Part shown: positions 23,818 to 31,355 of the stretch, one piece after another | Layout: each line of letters opens with the position of its first letter | Position numbering within the stretch: position 1 is the first letter of the stretch | From: Muribaculaceae bacterium | GTDB taxonomy: Bacteria; Bacteroidota; Bacteroidia; Bacteroidales; Muribaculaceae | Assembly: GCA_017935045.1 (NCBI GenBank) | Contig: JAGBIJ010000007.1 | Span: 1-32,384, forward strand | Reading direction: 5' to 3' | Length of the DNA stretch: 32,384 bases | Translations under genes and position numbers: made by a program | The notes under the pieces: model-generated | The model's database searches: none | Seen by the model: the letters and a program-made list of their open reading frames with translations, nothing else | What the model was told of the DNA's origin: nothing

Positions 23818-24584
23818 TGAATAATCGCCAATTACATATTCAGAATCTTCTCGACCGCTATTATCGCGGCGAGACCGAACTGCATGAGGAACTCGAACTG
23901 ATGCGCTTCTTCACTTCGCCGGATGCAGCGCTTCCTCCTGAATTGGAACAGGAAAGAAGCTTCTTTATGTCGCTTGCGGCTGCTTCTGAAGAAAACATAG
24001 GAGCTTTTGATCAGGAGATGCCGCCTGAAACGAGGGCACGCATAGAGCGGGCTCTGGATATGGCTGCGTATGGCTCTCAATCACGAAGGAGACTACGGCG
24101 GTGGAAGTCGGTGTCAGCCGCTGCATGTGTCGCCGCTCTTATTACAGGCACGCTCATATTGTCGCGTCTTGATACTGCCAAAGTCCATATTTCCGGAACT
24201 CATGCAGCTCCGACAGAGCTGGTGGCTGCTGCCTCTCCTCAGCTGGATAGCGCGGTTTACACCGGTATAGAAAACGATGAAAATGAAGCTCCAGCTGTAC
24301 CCGCAGATTTGCCTCCAGTTAAATCTGCGAGCGATAAAAAAGTATCACATCCGCGCCAGACTAAGCATATAGCCATGGCATCTCGGTCCATAGAAGCCCA
24401 GGTTGAGACGGACGACGGAATGATTGAGATAACTGACCCGAAAGAGGCTGGACGTATACTCGCGCAGGTCAACGACATGCTGGAACTCAATATCAGCAAG
24501 AGCCGCGACGCCTGCCAGTCTGCCGATATTATTCTGACCGATAACTTCAATAAAATTAGAACAACGATATATGAAAAGATTTAG
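23817..24584 (+). CDS. Putative anti-sigma factor, single-pass membrane protein
   Basis: A 255-residue protein with a cytoplasmic N-terminal part (IQNLLDRYYRGETELHEELE, about residues 8-27), one membrane segment (SVSAAACVAALITGTLILSR, about 98-117) and a periplasmic region of about 135 residues. That region has a low-complexity Ala/Pro/Lys stretch and ends in a helical tail (EAGRILAQVNDMLELNISKS, ILTDNFNKIRTTI). The N-terminal YYRGET-x-x-E-E pattern is typical of proteins paired with ECF sigma factors in Bacteroidales and resembles the partner of the first sigma factor here. It begins on the sigma stop codon and its own end overlaps the next gene by 14 bases. Confidence 0.78.
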   Translation: MNNRQLHIQNLLDRYYRGETELHEELELMRFFTSPDAALPPELEQERSFFMSLAAASEENIGAFDQEMPPETRARIERALDMAAYGSQSRRRLRRWKSVSAAACVAALITGTLILSRLDTAKVHISGTHAAPTELVAAASPQLDSAVYTGIENDENEAPAVPADLPPVKSASDKKVSHPRQTKHIAMASRSIEAQVETDDGMIEITDPKEAGRILAQVNDMLELNISKSRDACQSADIILTDNFNKIRTTIYEKI

Positions 24585-25032
24585 TCTGAGATTGATAATC
24601 ACATTCTGCGCGCTGTGTATTACGTCCGCGTACTCTACCGTGTTCGCCAAAAACCTTTTCCCCGAGCTGGCAGACCGCAGCGATGTGGAAAAAGTATATA
24701 TATCGCCCATGGCCATAAAAATGGCAGGCAATTATGTGGATTTTTCCACATCCTTATTACCGCAGACCGGCTCCATGCTTCCTGAAATTAAATCTCTGCA
24801 TGTGTATACGTGTGAGACAAAAGAGGGTGTTGCCGCCGCTTCAAAGGCTATTGACAGATACATCAAGGAAAATCCCTGGTATGAGGTAATCATGTCGACT
24901 GAAGACGATGAGGATACTACTACGATTTATGGTATTCCTTCGCAGTCGGAGGAAGGCAAATGTGAGAGTATGATTATCCGGGTCCAGGATGGAAATACGG
25001 ACATGACCATCGTCGTCATAAACGCAAAATAA
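24571..25032 (+). CDS. DUF4252-like exported protein
   Basis: A 153-residue exported protein with signal peptide MKRFSLRLIITFCALCITSA (cleavage probably after VFA). The mature sequence has the pattern I associate with DUF4252: a start with repeated VEKVYISPMAIKMAG, the central LPEIKSLHVYTCETKEGVAA, and an end IIRVQDGNTDMTIVVINAK. The function of the family is unknown. It is the third gene of the second ECF module, overlapping the anti-sigma-like gene by 14 bases, so it may be the output or a sensor of the module. It has no lipobox. Confidence 0.75.
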   Translation: MKRFSLRLIITFCALCITSAYSTVFAKNLFPELADRSDVEKVYISPMAIKMAGNYVDFSTSLLPQTGSMLPEIKSLHVYTCETKEGVAAASKAIDRYIKENPWYEVIMSTEDDEDTTTIYGIPSQSEEGKCESMIIRVQDGNTDMTIVVINAK

Positions 25033-25073
25033 GAAAGTTGCCTTTAGAGGCAGATTAAACAAATTGGAATTCG

Positions 25074-26429
25074 ATGAGAAAATTTCTGAAGTACCTGTTG
25101 CTTACATCTCTCGCATTGCTGTCGCAGACCGATGTATTGGCCATTTCCGGCAGTTGGCGCGGCAATCTGGAAGCGTTCGGAACCAAAATACCTTTGGTTC
25201 TGAAACTGGATAAAACGAATGACGGAAAGACGGTAGCCTCGATGGATTCGCCGAATCAGAACGCCAAAGATATACCATGTGAGGTTTGCTTGTGTACCGA
25301 AGACAGCATAAGCCTCGATTGCAAGATAATCGGAGCCACATATACAGGCCGCATATATCCAGGACGGATAGAGGGTGTCTTCACACAGGCCGGTATGCGG
25401 CTGCCGCTTGTTCTCACTCCTGAGGCGGCTCTGTCAGAGCGCCGTCCGCAGACACCGGTTGCGCCCTTCCCTTATACTGAGACAGATACGGTTTTCTTCT
25501 CCGCAGACGGCACTCGTCTTGCCGGCACACTGACTATACCGGAGAGAGCTTCGGACAAGGCTGTGCCGGTAGTGGTCATGATTACCGGCAGCGGCCCTCA
25601 GAATCGTGATGAGGAGGTATTTGAGCATCGGCCGTTTGCCGTGATTGCCGACTGGCTGGCGCGTCACGGTATAGCGTCGTTTAGGTATGATGATCGCGGA
25701 GTAGCCTCGTCCGGTGGCAATTACGCCGAAGCTACCATAGATACGTTCAAGTCCGACGCCGCAGCCGCGCTGCAGTTCGTCAGGCATTATGGCGGTTTTG
25801 GCAAAGCCGGCCTACTCGGCCACTCCGAGGGAGGCACGCTGGCCGTCCTGATCGCAGCCGAGGACGCTCCCGACTTCATCATCAGCCTGGCCGGAGTCTC
25901 TGTGCCGGCAAAGGATGTGGTGATTTCGCAGAATATCAGTCTGTTCGACATGCTCGGAGTTACCGATAGCCAGCGCGATGCGTCAGCCAGGCTTCTGGAT
26001 ATACTGTTTGATACCATCAAGACGCAGTATATTGCAGGCTGCCCGGCTCCCATCGACATAGATGCTATATGCCGGGACAATTCTCTTGATGTACCGGACT
26101 TCATACTCGCATCCGTCAAGCGCAACATGTCGGCACGCAACGCATATTTTGACAGTCTTGTCAGTCTTGACCCGACGTCTTGTCTTAAGAAAATCAAGTG
26201 TCCGGTGCTTGTCGTCAACGGTACAAAAGACACTCAGGTCAACGCGGAGGTCAATCTGGAGTCTTTCCGTAAAAATGTGAAAGACGTAGATATCAGACGG
26301 ATAGACAATCTCAACCATCTTATGCAGCATGCCTCTACCGGTAAGGCCGAGGAATACGCTGACATTAAGGAGACGGTCTCACCGGAAGTGCTGGAAATCA
26401 TCAGCGATTTTATTCTGCGTCATAGATAG
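25074..26429 (+). CDS. Exported alpha/beta hydrolase
   Basis: A 451-residue exported hydrolase with signal peptide MRKFLKYLLLTSLALLSQTD (cleavage near VLA). An N-terminal beta-rich domain (residues 25-120, GSWRGNLEAFGTKIPLVLKL) precedes an alpha/beta-hydrolase core. Core features are MITGSGPQNRDEEVF, FRYDDRGVASSGG, the nucleophile elbow LLGHSEGG with Ser251, acid candidate Asp in VNGTKDTQVN, and His in DNLNHLMQHA. This two-part layout is common among Bacteroidales esterases or acyl hydrolases of unknown substrate. It begins 41 bases after the DUF4252 gene, separated by a weak 5-bp hairpin (25039-25052), and may be co-transcribed with the second sigma module. Confidence 0.87.
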   Translation: MRKFLKYLLLTSLALLSQTDVLAISGSWRGNLEAFGTKIPLVLKLDKTNDGKTVASMDSPNQNAKDIPCEVCLCTEDSISLDCKIIGATYTGRIYPGRIEGVFTQAGMRLPLVLTPEAALSERRPQTPVAPFPYTETDTVFFSADGTRLAGTLTIPERASDKAVPVVVMITGSGPQNRDEEVFEHRPFAVIADWLARHGIASFRYDDRGVASSGGNYAEATIDTFKSDAAAALQFVRHYGGFGKAGLLGHSEGGTLAVLIAAEDAPDFIISLAGVSVPAKDVVISQNISLFDMLGVTDSQRDASARLLDILFDTIKTQYIAGCPAPIDIDAICRDNSLDVPDFILASVKRNMSARNAYFDSLVSLDPTSCLKKIKCPVLVVNGTKDTQVNAEVNLESFRKNVKDVDIRRIDNLNHLMQHASTGKAEEYADIKETVSPEVLEIISDFILRHR

Positions 26430-26443
26430 TCTTTCCGTAGGTA

Positions 26444-26474
26444 TTGCTGAATTTCATAATTATTGCTAACTTTG
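26444..26474 (+). promoter_or_regulatory. Promoter of the SMR transporter gene
   Basis: TTG (26444-26446), 20 bases, then TAACTTTG (26467-26474). The leader before the ATG is about 56 bases. Confidence 0.8.
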
Positions 26475-26536
26475 CGGTGCCTTGGAAGGAGTCGCCGAGA
26501 ATTCTTTCAGCCCTCAAGAGGCATCGTTATTCAATT

Positions 26537-26860
26537 ATGAATTGGTTGATTCTGATTGTCGCCGGCTGCTGCGAGGTAGGATTTACCTATTGTCTCGGGC
26601 GGGCGAAATCTGTAGATGGTCTCCCCTGGATAGGATGGATGGCCGGATTTTTGGTTTTCACAATCATAAGTATGGGTCTGTTGGCAAAGGCCACCGAGAG
26701 CCTGCCGATTGGCACGGCATACGCTGTTTGGACGGGTATCGGAGCCATCGGCACCGTATTGACAGGTATTTTTTGTTTCCACGAGCCGGCTACTTTCTGG
26801 CGTCTGTTTTTCATCTTTACGCTTATAGCATCTATCATCGGTCTGAAAACCGTATCGTGA
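26537..26860 (+). CDS. Small multidrug resistance (SMR) family transporter, SugE/Gdx-like
   Basis: A 107-residue inner-membrane protein with four helices that works as a dual-topology dimer and exchanges protons for cations. The membrane-embedded Glu13 (LILIVAGCCEVGFTYCLG) is the coupling residue. The segments ATESLPIGTAYAVWTGIGAIG and LTGIFCFHEPATFWRL are family hallmarks, and the WTGIGAIGT form points to the SugE/Gdx guanidinium-exporter branch rather than EmrE. Specificity is not proven. The ATG at 26537 is chosen because the promoter -7 box at 26467-26474 lies inside the longer frame that opens at 26444. Confidence 0.9.
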   Translation: MNWLILIVAGCCEVGFTYCLGRAKSVDGLPWIGWMAGFLVFTIISMGLLAKATESLPIGTAYAVWTGIGAIGTVLTGIFCFHEPATFWRLFFIFTLIASIIGLKTVS

Positions 26861-26927
26861 ACCGGACTTCCGTAATTCGGGTAAGTATAACCGTAACGCG
26901 GTTGCATCCTTTTTACGAAGATGTGAG

Positions 26928-26935
26928 TAAATTTG
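26928..26935 (+). promoter_or_regulatory. -7 box upstream of the RibD-C-type reductase
   Basis: TAAATTTG followed by CAC fits TAnnTTTG. A TTG at 26902-26904 lies 23 bases upstream. The leader is about 80 bases. Confidence 0.6.
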
Positions 26936-27022
26936 CACCTGTAAAGAGAGACGCTTAACGGAAAGTATATATATGAGAGCTATATTTAACACTCTCTAAA
27001 CACGCTGAAAATAAGAATCAAT

Positions 27023-27709
27023 ATGAGCAGACCATATATAGTAGTCCACATGATGACTACTCTCGACGGAAGAATAGACTGCCCCGTAGTGGCGCAAATA
27101 AGCGGCCATGAATATTACGAGGCACTGGACAAGATTGGCAAAACCTCTAAAGTATCGGGTAAAGTGACAGCAGTATTGGAAAATACTGCGTTAAGGGCGG
27201 AAATAACAGAGCATACGGGTATCCCGGTAGGGGAGGAGTCTGTGAATATTGCACAAGAAGCAGATGAATACAGCATAGTGGCAGACACACTTGGGAGCCT
27301 GCGCTGGAAGAAAAACGAAGAGGACGGACATCCACTTTTGTGCATAGTCAGCCAACAGGCAACACTCGACTATCTGGAGGAACTTCGTGAGCAAGGCATA
27401 TCGTGGATAGCCACAGGCAAGAATCGAATTGATCTGGCGCGGGCAGCAGAACTACTGAAAGAGCATTTCGGCATCGGCAAACTCTCCATAGTCGGAGGCG
27501 GGCATATATGCGGCGGATTTCTTGCAGCCGGTATTGTGGACGAAGTCAGCGTTATGATTGCCCCCGGTATAGACGGACGCAAAGGCCAGACCGCTGTCTT
27601 TGACGGCATAGTGAAACCCGATGACACACCTTACCGCCTGAAGCTGAAAAGCGTGGAGCAATGGCCGGGCACTGAAGTAATATGGCTGCGATATTCCGTT
27701 GAAAAATGA
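27023..27709 (+). CDS. RibD C-terminal-type reductase (dihydrofolate-reductase fold)
   Basis: A 228-residue NAD(P)H-dependent reductase of the RibD C-terminal family, which in riboflavin synthesis reduces the ribosyl group of the pyrimidine intermediate. The N-terminal motif VHMMTTLDGRID and the nucleotide-binding GKLSIVGGGHICGGFLAAGI with VDEVSVMIAPGIDG are clear. The deaminase half of RibD is absent and no riboflavin genes are nearby, so a different substrate is possible. It is a single-gene unit with its own promoter. The next 579 bases contain no gene. Confidence 0.85.
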   Translation: MSRPYIVVHMMTTLDGRIDCPVVAQISGHEYYEALDKIGKTSKVSGKVTAVLENTALRAEITEHTGIPVGEESVNIAQEADEYSIVADTLGSLRWKKNEEDGHPLLCIVSQQATLDYLEELREQGISWIATGKNRIDLARAAELLKEHFGIGKLSIVGGGHICGGFLAAGIVDEVSVMIAPGIDGRKGQTAVFDGIVKPDDTPYRLKLKSVEQWPGTEVIWLRYSVEK

Positions 27710-27743
27710 TGTGGGACTATTAATCCACCAGGATATAATGCTT

Positions 27744-27761
27744 CTGCCCCGGGCGGGGCAG
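27744..27761 (+). repeat. GC-rich hairpin downstream of the reductase gene
   Basis: Perfect 7-bp stem CTGCCCC/GGGGCAG with loop GGGC, 35 bases after the stop codon. With no T run it could be a weak terminator or part of a dispersed palindromic element. Confidence 0.5.
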
Positions 27762-27864
27762 ACTGATATGGCTATAGCCCGGCGCAACGCGTAGGGGATG
27801 AAGTCGCAAAGAGCAATCTCCGCTGCAATATCGAGTATAAAAGATTTAGGAGCTGTTTAAAAAC

Positions 27865-27885
27865 GGCTTCCGATTCCCGATTCTT
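27865..27885 (+). repeat. Short dispersed motif, copy 2
   Basis: GGCTTCCGATTCCCGATTCT matches 1505-1525 at 18 of 21 positions; both copies precede a promoter. Confidence 0.3.
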
Positions 27886-27925
27886 GATGTTTTGCATTGA
27901 TTTTGCGATGAAATAGTAGCTCAAC

Positions 27926-27957
27926 TTTGTATGATAAGAAAATTCTTGCTACCTTTG
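27926..27957 (+). promoter_or_regulatory. Strong promoter for the exported-protein cassette
   Basis: TTTG (27926-27929), 20 bases, then TACCTTTG (27950-27957) and CAC: full consensus. The nearest plus-strand gene begins at 28289, so the leader would be about 325 bases. Confidence 0.75.
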
Positions 27958-27971
27958 CACTGTTATTGGCA

Positions 27972-28028
27972 TAGTGGCTTCGGCCGTTACCCCATGACAA
28001 GACATATATAGGAAGGTTTTCGCTTCCT
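27972..28028 (+). other. Two hairpins at the 5' end of a long leader
   Basis: The first hairpin (27972-27989) is TAGTGGC-TTCG-GCCGTTA, with a C(UUCG)G tetraloop and two G-U pairs. The second (28010-28028) is AGGAAG/CTTCCT around a 7-base loop. They begin about 8 bases past the predicted transcription start. Function unknown. Confidence 0.5.
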
Positions 28029-28288
28029 CTGACATACGCAAATCACCACCTTGCAATATATTAACAAGTCAGAGATTGCCGAAAATGCTTCTCACATGCC
28101 TGCATATCAAGTTCAAAACACGATATACAGTTCATGGTGAGTGGCTATTTCGTGTTATCTGCTTGTTAAGCCTTGTGGTGAGGCCGCGTATGAAGATGAC
28201 GTTGAAAGTGGCTCACTTTTTTATGTGCCTTAACCGAATACCAATCACTCAACGCACCCTCAGAGCCATAAGGTGTATTATTGAAGCT

Positions 28289-29551
28289 ATGAAACGACTT
28301 ATAATTCTACCTTTGGCAATAATGTTTATCGGTTATGCGACAAGCAGTTGCTCTTCATCCGCCTCAAAAGACAAAGAGCCAAACGATTCTATTGCGACAG
28401 CTGAAGCTAAAGCTGCTGGGCTCGACTCCATACGTCAAGATTCAATAAACCGTATAAATTTCACATCGCCCGACCTTGCATTTAATGAGTTGCACGGAAT
28501 GGTAAAAGAATGTAATGGAGAAATACAACATTATTACGGATATAAAGAGCAATATACCTATAAATATGATGAAAGCGGGAACTGGAAGAATGTATCCCGG
28601 CGAATAACGCGAGATGATCAAGGCCGTATTGCGAGCAGAATCGAAAACTCCGACATGGAAGGCGACTATGATACAGAATACATCTGGGATGACGGTATAA
28701 TTGTGAAGATTACCAATCCCTTTGCTGAGGAAACACTTGAATACGACAAAGACGGATTACTGAAAAGAAAAGTAATTACCCACAGAGAGAGTGAGGGATA
28801 TGACGGAGGAGAAGTAGAAGCTGTGTTATATTCCAACTACAAATTAGATGACAAAGGCAACTGGCTTGAAAGAATGGTAAAAACCAATGACGAGATGTAT
28901 AAAGAATACCGCGTCATCAGTTATTACGGGGAGAATTCAAAGGCATCCCGTACAGTTTCAGAAGCAAATTCAACTCAATCTCAATCAGCAAGCCAACAAT
29001 CACAACTAGTACAACAGGATAACGGGAATATACCCGACTGGATTCAAGGCGTATGGCATCTCGATATCAACGGACCTAACGGCATTGCAGTGGCAAACTA
29101 TATTATAACGATTAGAGGTAATCACGCCACATTCGTTGATGGAAAAACAACCAAATATGATGGTGAATGTCACGTTGAGGACGGTTATCTTTATTTAGGA
29201 ACTTACAAACGCTATCAAATAGATGGAAAGACTTTGGTATTCATGGGCAGGAGACTCACAAAAGATGGCGATGGATCTTCATTCAATAGAAGTTTCAGAA
29301 CTGACAGCGATGTAATGAGATATCTTACCGACCGCACATTCTATTCAGGCAGCCACCGTATGTCGTTTACATACAACAGTTGTAAGATTGACGGATATGC
29401 AGTTTCGGGCGCACCACGTATCAGCAATTTCTCGTCATCGTCAGCCACAATCGTAGTAAATCCTATAGGCGGAGGACGTGCTGCATATCTCTACCTCAAC
29501 GCCTCCAACGGCACAATCGACTACGATGGAGATATATTCCGAGCAAGATAA
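28289..29551 (+). CDS. Lipoprotein with YD-like repeats
   Basis: A 420-residue lipoprotein. The signal peptide MKRLIILPLAIMFIGYATSS ends at the Cys of TSSCSSS. A spacer is followed by about 150 residues of YD/RHS-like short repeats (YTYKYDESGNWKNVSRRITR, TLEYDKDGLLKRKVIT, NYKLDDKGNWLERMVK), then a Gln/Ser-rich linker (SQSASQQSQLVQQ). The C-terminal beta-rich domain starts IPDWIQGVWHLDINGP and may be lipocalin-like. There is no toxin or catalytic motif. The ATG at 28289 is chosen because it opens the lipoprotein signal; the frame extends upstream to 28076 without coding character. Base composition is visibly A+T richer than in the central housekeeping genes. Confidence 0.78.
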   Translation: MKRLIILPLAIMFIGYATSSCSSSASKDKEPNDSIATAEAKAAGLDSIRQDSINRINFTSPDLAFNELHGMVKECNGEIQHYYGYKEQYTYKYDESGNWKNVSRRITRDDQGRIASRIENSDMEGDYDTEYIWDDGIIVKITNPFAEETLEYDKDGLLKRKVITHRESEGYDGGEVEAVLYSNYKLDDKGNWLERMVKTNDEMYKEYRVISYYGENSKASRTVSEANSTQSQSASQQSQLVQQDNGNIPDWIQGVWHLDINGPNGIAVANYIITIRGNHATFVDGKTTKYDGECHVEDGYLYLGTYKRYQIDGKTLVFMGRRLTKDGDGSSFNRSFRTDSDVMRYLTDRTFYSGSHRMSFTYNSCKIDGYAVSGAPRISNFSSSSATIVVNPIGGGRAAYLYLNASNGTIDYDGDIFRAR

Positions 29552-29588
29552 CAACATTTTAATCACACAAACAAACCTCTCTAAAATC

Positions 29589-31298
29589 ATGGATAAATAT
29601 ATTAAAGGAGCAGTTTTCTTTCTGTTCATGCTCGTCTCAATTAACCCAATCAAGGCTTACAACTCAGACGATGTTTTCTTTTTTGTAGTGCCTGAAGGAT
29701 ACACCATGACAAAATTGTCTAAAATGCTCTCTGTCGAAACGGAAACTCTATACAAATACAATCCAGAATTGCGAGATGGTTTGAAAATAGGAATACAGAT
29801 TTTTCTTCCTGCAACATGTGTTTCAGAAGAAAAGCTAAAGAGTGTGAATCCAAGCTACACTCTTGTCGAAGGCACTCTGAGTTCCATGTGTACCAATGAC
29901 AAAGACCAAACAGACTCAGACCAATCAGACACACAAGCAAACGCCACAAGCCATTATACTTTCAGAGCGACTAATCCATTATTTCAACCATGGTTATATG
30001 AAAAGAAAAGGAGCATAGGTTTTAAACCTAATCCATTATTATCCCTTTCAACAACATCACAGGAAAGTAGCGTCAACATTAGCGCATCAGAATTGTCAGA
30101 GGAAAACCCGAATTGTGATAATGCCAAAGGAGACTTACGAGCATTGGTAAGTCGTGATGATAAATTTGGATTTGTAAATGAGCATGGGAAAGAGGTAATT
30201 CCTTTGATGTATGATGACGCGACAAACTTCTATAACGGCTTTGCTTGTGTAAAGAAGGGCAGTCAGCATTATCTGATAGACAAAGACGGTAGTATCGTAA
30301 GCGATCTTACACAAGCGATACCAGGAGGGGATGTATTATATAATGATAGTTATAATCCTTTGGACGGTAGCATATACCTGATCATATCTGGAGCAGTATT
30401 TGAGGATGATCCCTCGCAAGATTTAATCACATGGAATACTCTTGGACATTTCCAAAAAATCCATTTAGAACTTCCCCATGGAGCAATATGGAGCCCTAAC
30501 ACACATCTTCTCTCGGATGATGTCAGGTATTTCAAAAATAAAAAGATAGTAAAGGCATCATCTTCCCAAAAATCTAAATCAGATAATGAAATAGCAACAT
30601 ATTCAAATGCTATATATGATTTGAAAGGCAATCTATTGTTTACATCGCCCAAAAATGAAGACTTGCAACCATTCTCATGCGGTTTGGCACGAATAAGAAC
30701 ATTCCAAAAGAGAAGCGCATCCAAACAAGATACGATTTATAACGTCAGATATGGGTTTGTTGATTTGAAAGGCGTAAAACTACCTGCATGCTCTTACGAT
30801 TATGCTGAGGATTTTTCCGACGGTCTGGCATGCGTCCACAAAAACGGGAAAGCTGGGTACATTGATACAAAAGGCAACGTAGTAATTCCATTTACTTTTG
30901 ATGGAAAGGAGACTTGGACTGTTGGAAAATTCTATAAAGGACACGCACCCACTTACAGTATTATGGAAAGATATGACGGGAAATATAAAATTGGACAGTT
31001 TCATAATGGCTTGTCTTTACAAGAGTTGAATGACAATTATGTTATAATTGACAAAAAAGGGAATATCGTGAACAATCTCAACGAGTTCAAAGGGTATTAT
31101 ATGCCTGTAAGATCTTTTGATAATGGAATTATTGTATTCTCTAAAAAACCTGAAAAAATAGACCCCTCTGATAATCGCGTGATTGATTATGTTCCTGAAG
31201 ATAGATTTTGTGCGTACAATATTGATGATGGATTTATAGTATCACCTGGTAAATACTCATATATTGGCCCATTTGTAAAGATATTAAGCAACAATTAA
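29589..31298 (+). CDS. Exported LysM and WG-repeat protein
   Basis: A 569-residue exported protein with signal peptide MDKYIKGAVFFLFMLVSINP (cleavage near IKA). A LysM-like domain (about residues 30-75) follows: FFVVPEGYTMTKLSKMLSVE, LYKYNPELRDGLKIGIQIFLP. After a low-complexity linker come WG-type repeats: KFGFVNEHGKEVIPLMYDDA with FYNGFACVKKG, RYGFVDLKGVKLPACSYDYA with FSDGLACVHKN, then KAGYIDTKGNVVIPFTF. LysM suggests peptidoglycan binding; WG repeats are of unknown function but are common in secreted Bacteroidota proteins. The ATG at 29589 begins the signal peptide; the earlier in-frame start overlaps the previous gene. A+T-rich like its neighbours. Confidence 0.8.
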   Translation: MDKYIKGAVFFLFMLVSINPIKAYNSDDVFFFVVPEGYTMTKLSKMLSVETETLYKYNPELRDGLKIGIQIFLPATCVSEEKLKSVNPSYTLVEGTLSSMCTNDKDQTDSDQSDTQANATSHYTFRATNPLFQPWLYEKKRSIGFKPNPLLSLSTTSQESSVNISASELSEENPNCDNAKGDLRALVSRDDKFGFVNEHGKEVIPLMYDDATNFYNGFACVKKGSQHYLIDKDGSIVSDLTQAIPGGDVLYNDSYNPLDGSIYLIISGAVFEDDPSQDLITWNTLGHFQKIHLELPHGAIWSPNTHLLSDDVRYFKNKKIVKASSSQKSKSDNEIATYSNAIYDLKGNLLFTSPKNEDLQPFSCGLARIRTFQKRSASKQDTIYNVRYGFVDLKGVKLPACSYDYAEDFSDGLACVHKNGKAGYIDTKGNVVIPFTFDGKETWTVGKFYKGHAPTYSIMERYDGKYKIGQFHNGLSLQELNDNYVIIDKKGNIVNNLNEFKGYYMPVRSFDNGIIVFSKKPEKIDPSDNRVIDYVPEDRFCAYNIDDGFIVSPGKYSYIGPFVKILSNN

Positions 31299-31355
31299 CC
31301 AGACTGAGTGATATTCAAGTTTATATTTTAGTCGTATAATTCAAAATATGATTTG

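Larger units (their letters stand above)
27710..28288 (+). other. Noncoding interval with hairpins, relics and a promoter
   Basis: No convincing gene is present. In order it holds a GC-rich hairpin, the palindrome GGCTATAGCC (27770-27779), a dispersed motif, a strong promoter, two leader hairpins and a short protein-like relic. The relic, from about 28060, reads INKSEIAENASHMPAYQVQN to a TGA near 28140. It faintly recalls the start of HU-type DNA-binding proteins, but that is uncertain. Confidence 0.5.

Noticed and set aside
26475-26536. A guanidine riboswitch upstream of the SMR gene
   Set aside because: The leader is only about 56 bases and I saw no paired structure or conserved core resembling the known guanidine classes.
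28289-29551. RHS/YD toxin or polymorphic toxin with immunity gene
   Set aside because: The YD-like repeats are few, the protein is a small lipoprotein, and there is no RHS core motif, toxin tip or adjacent immunity-like gene.
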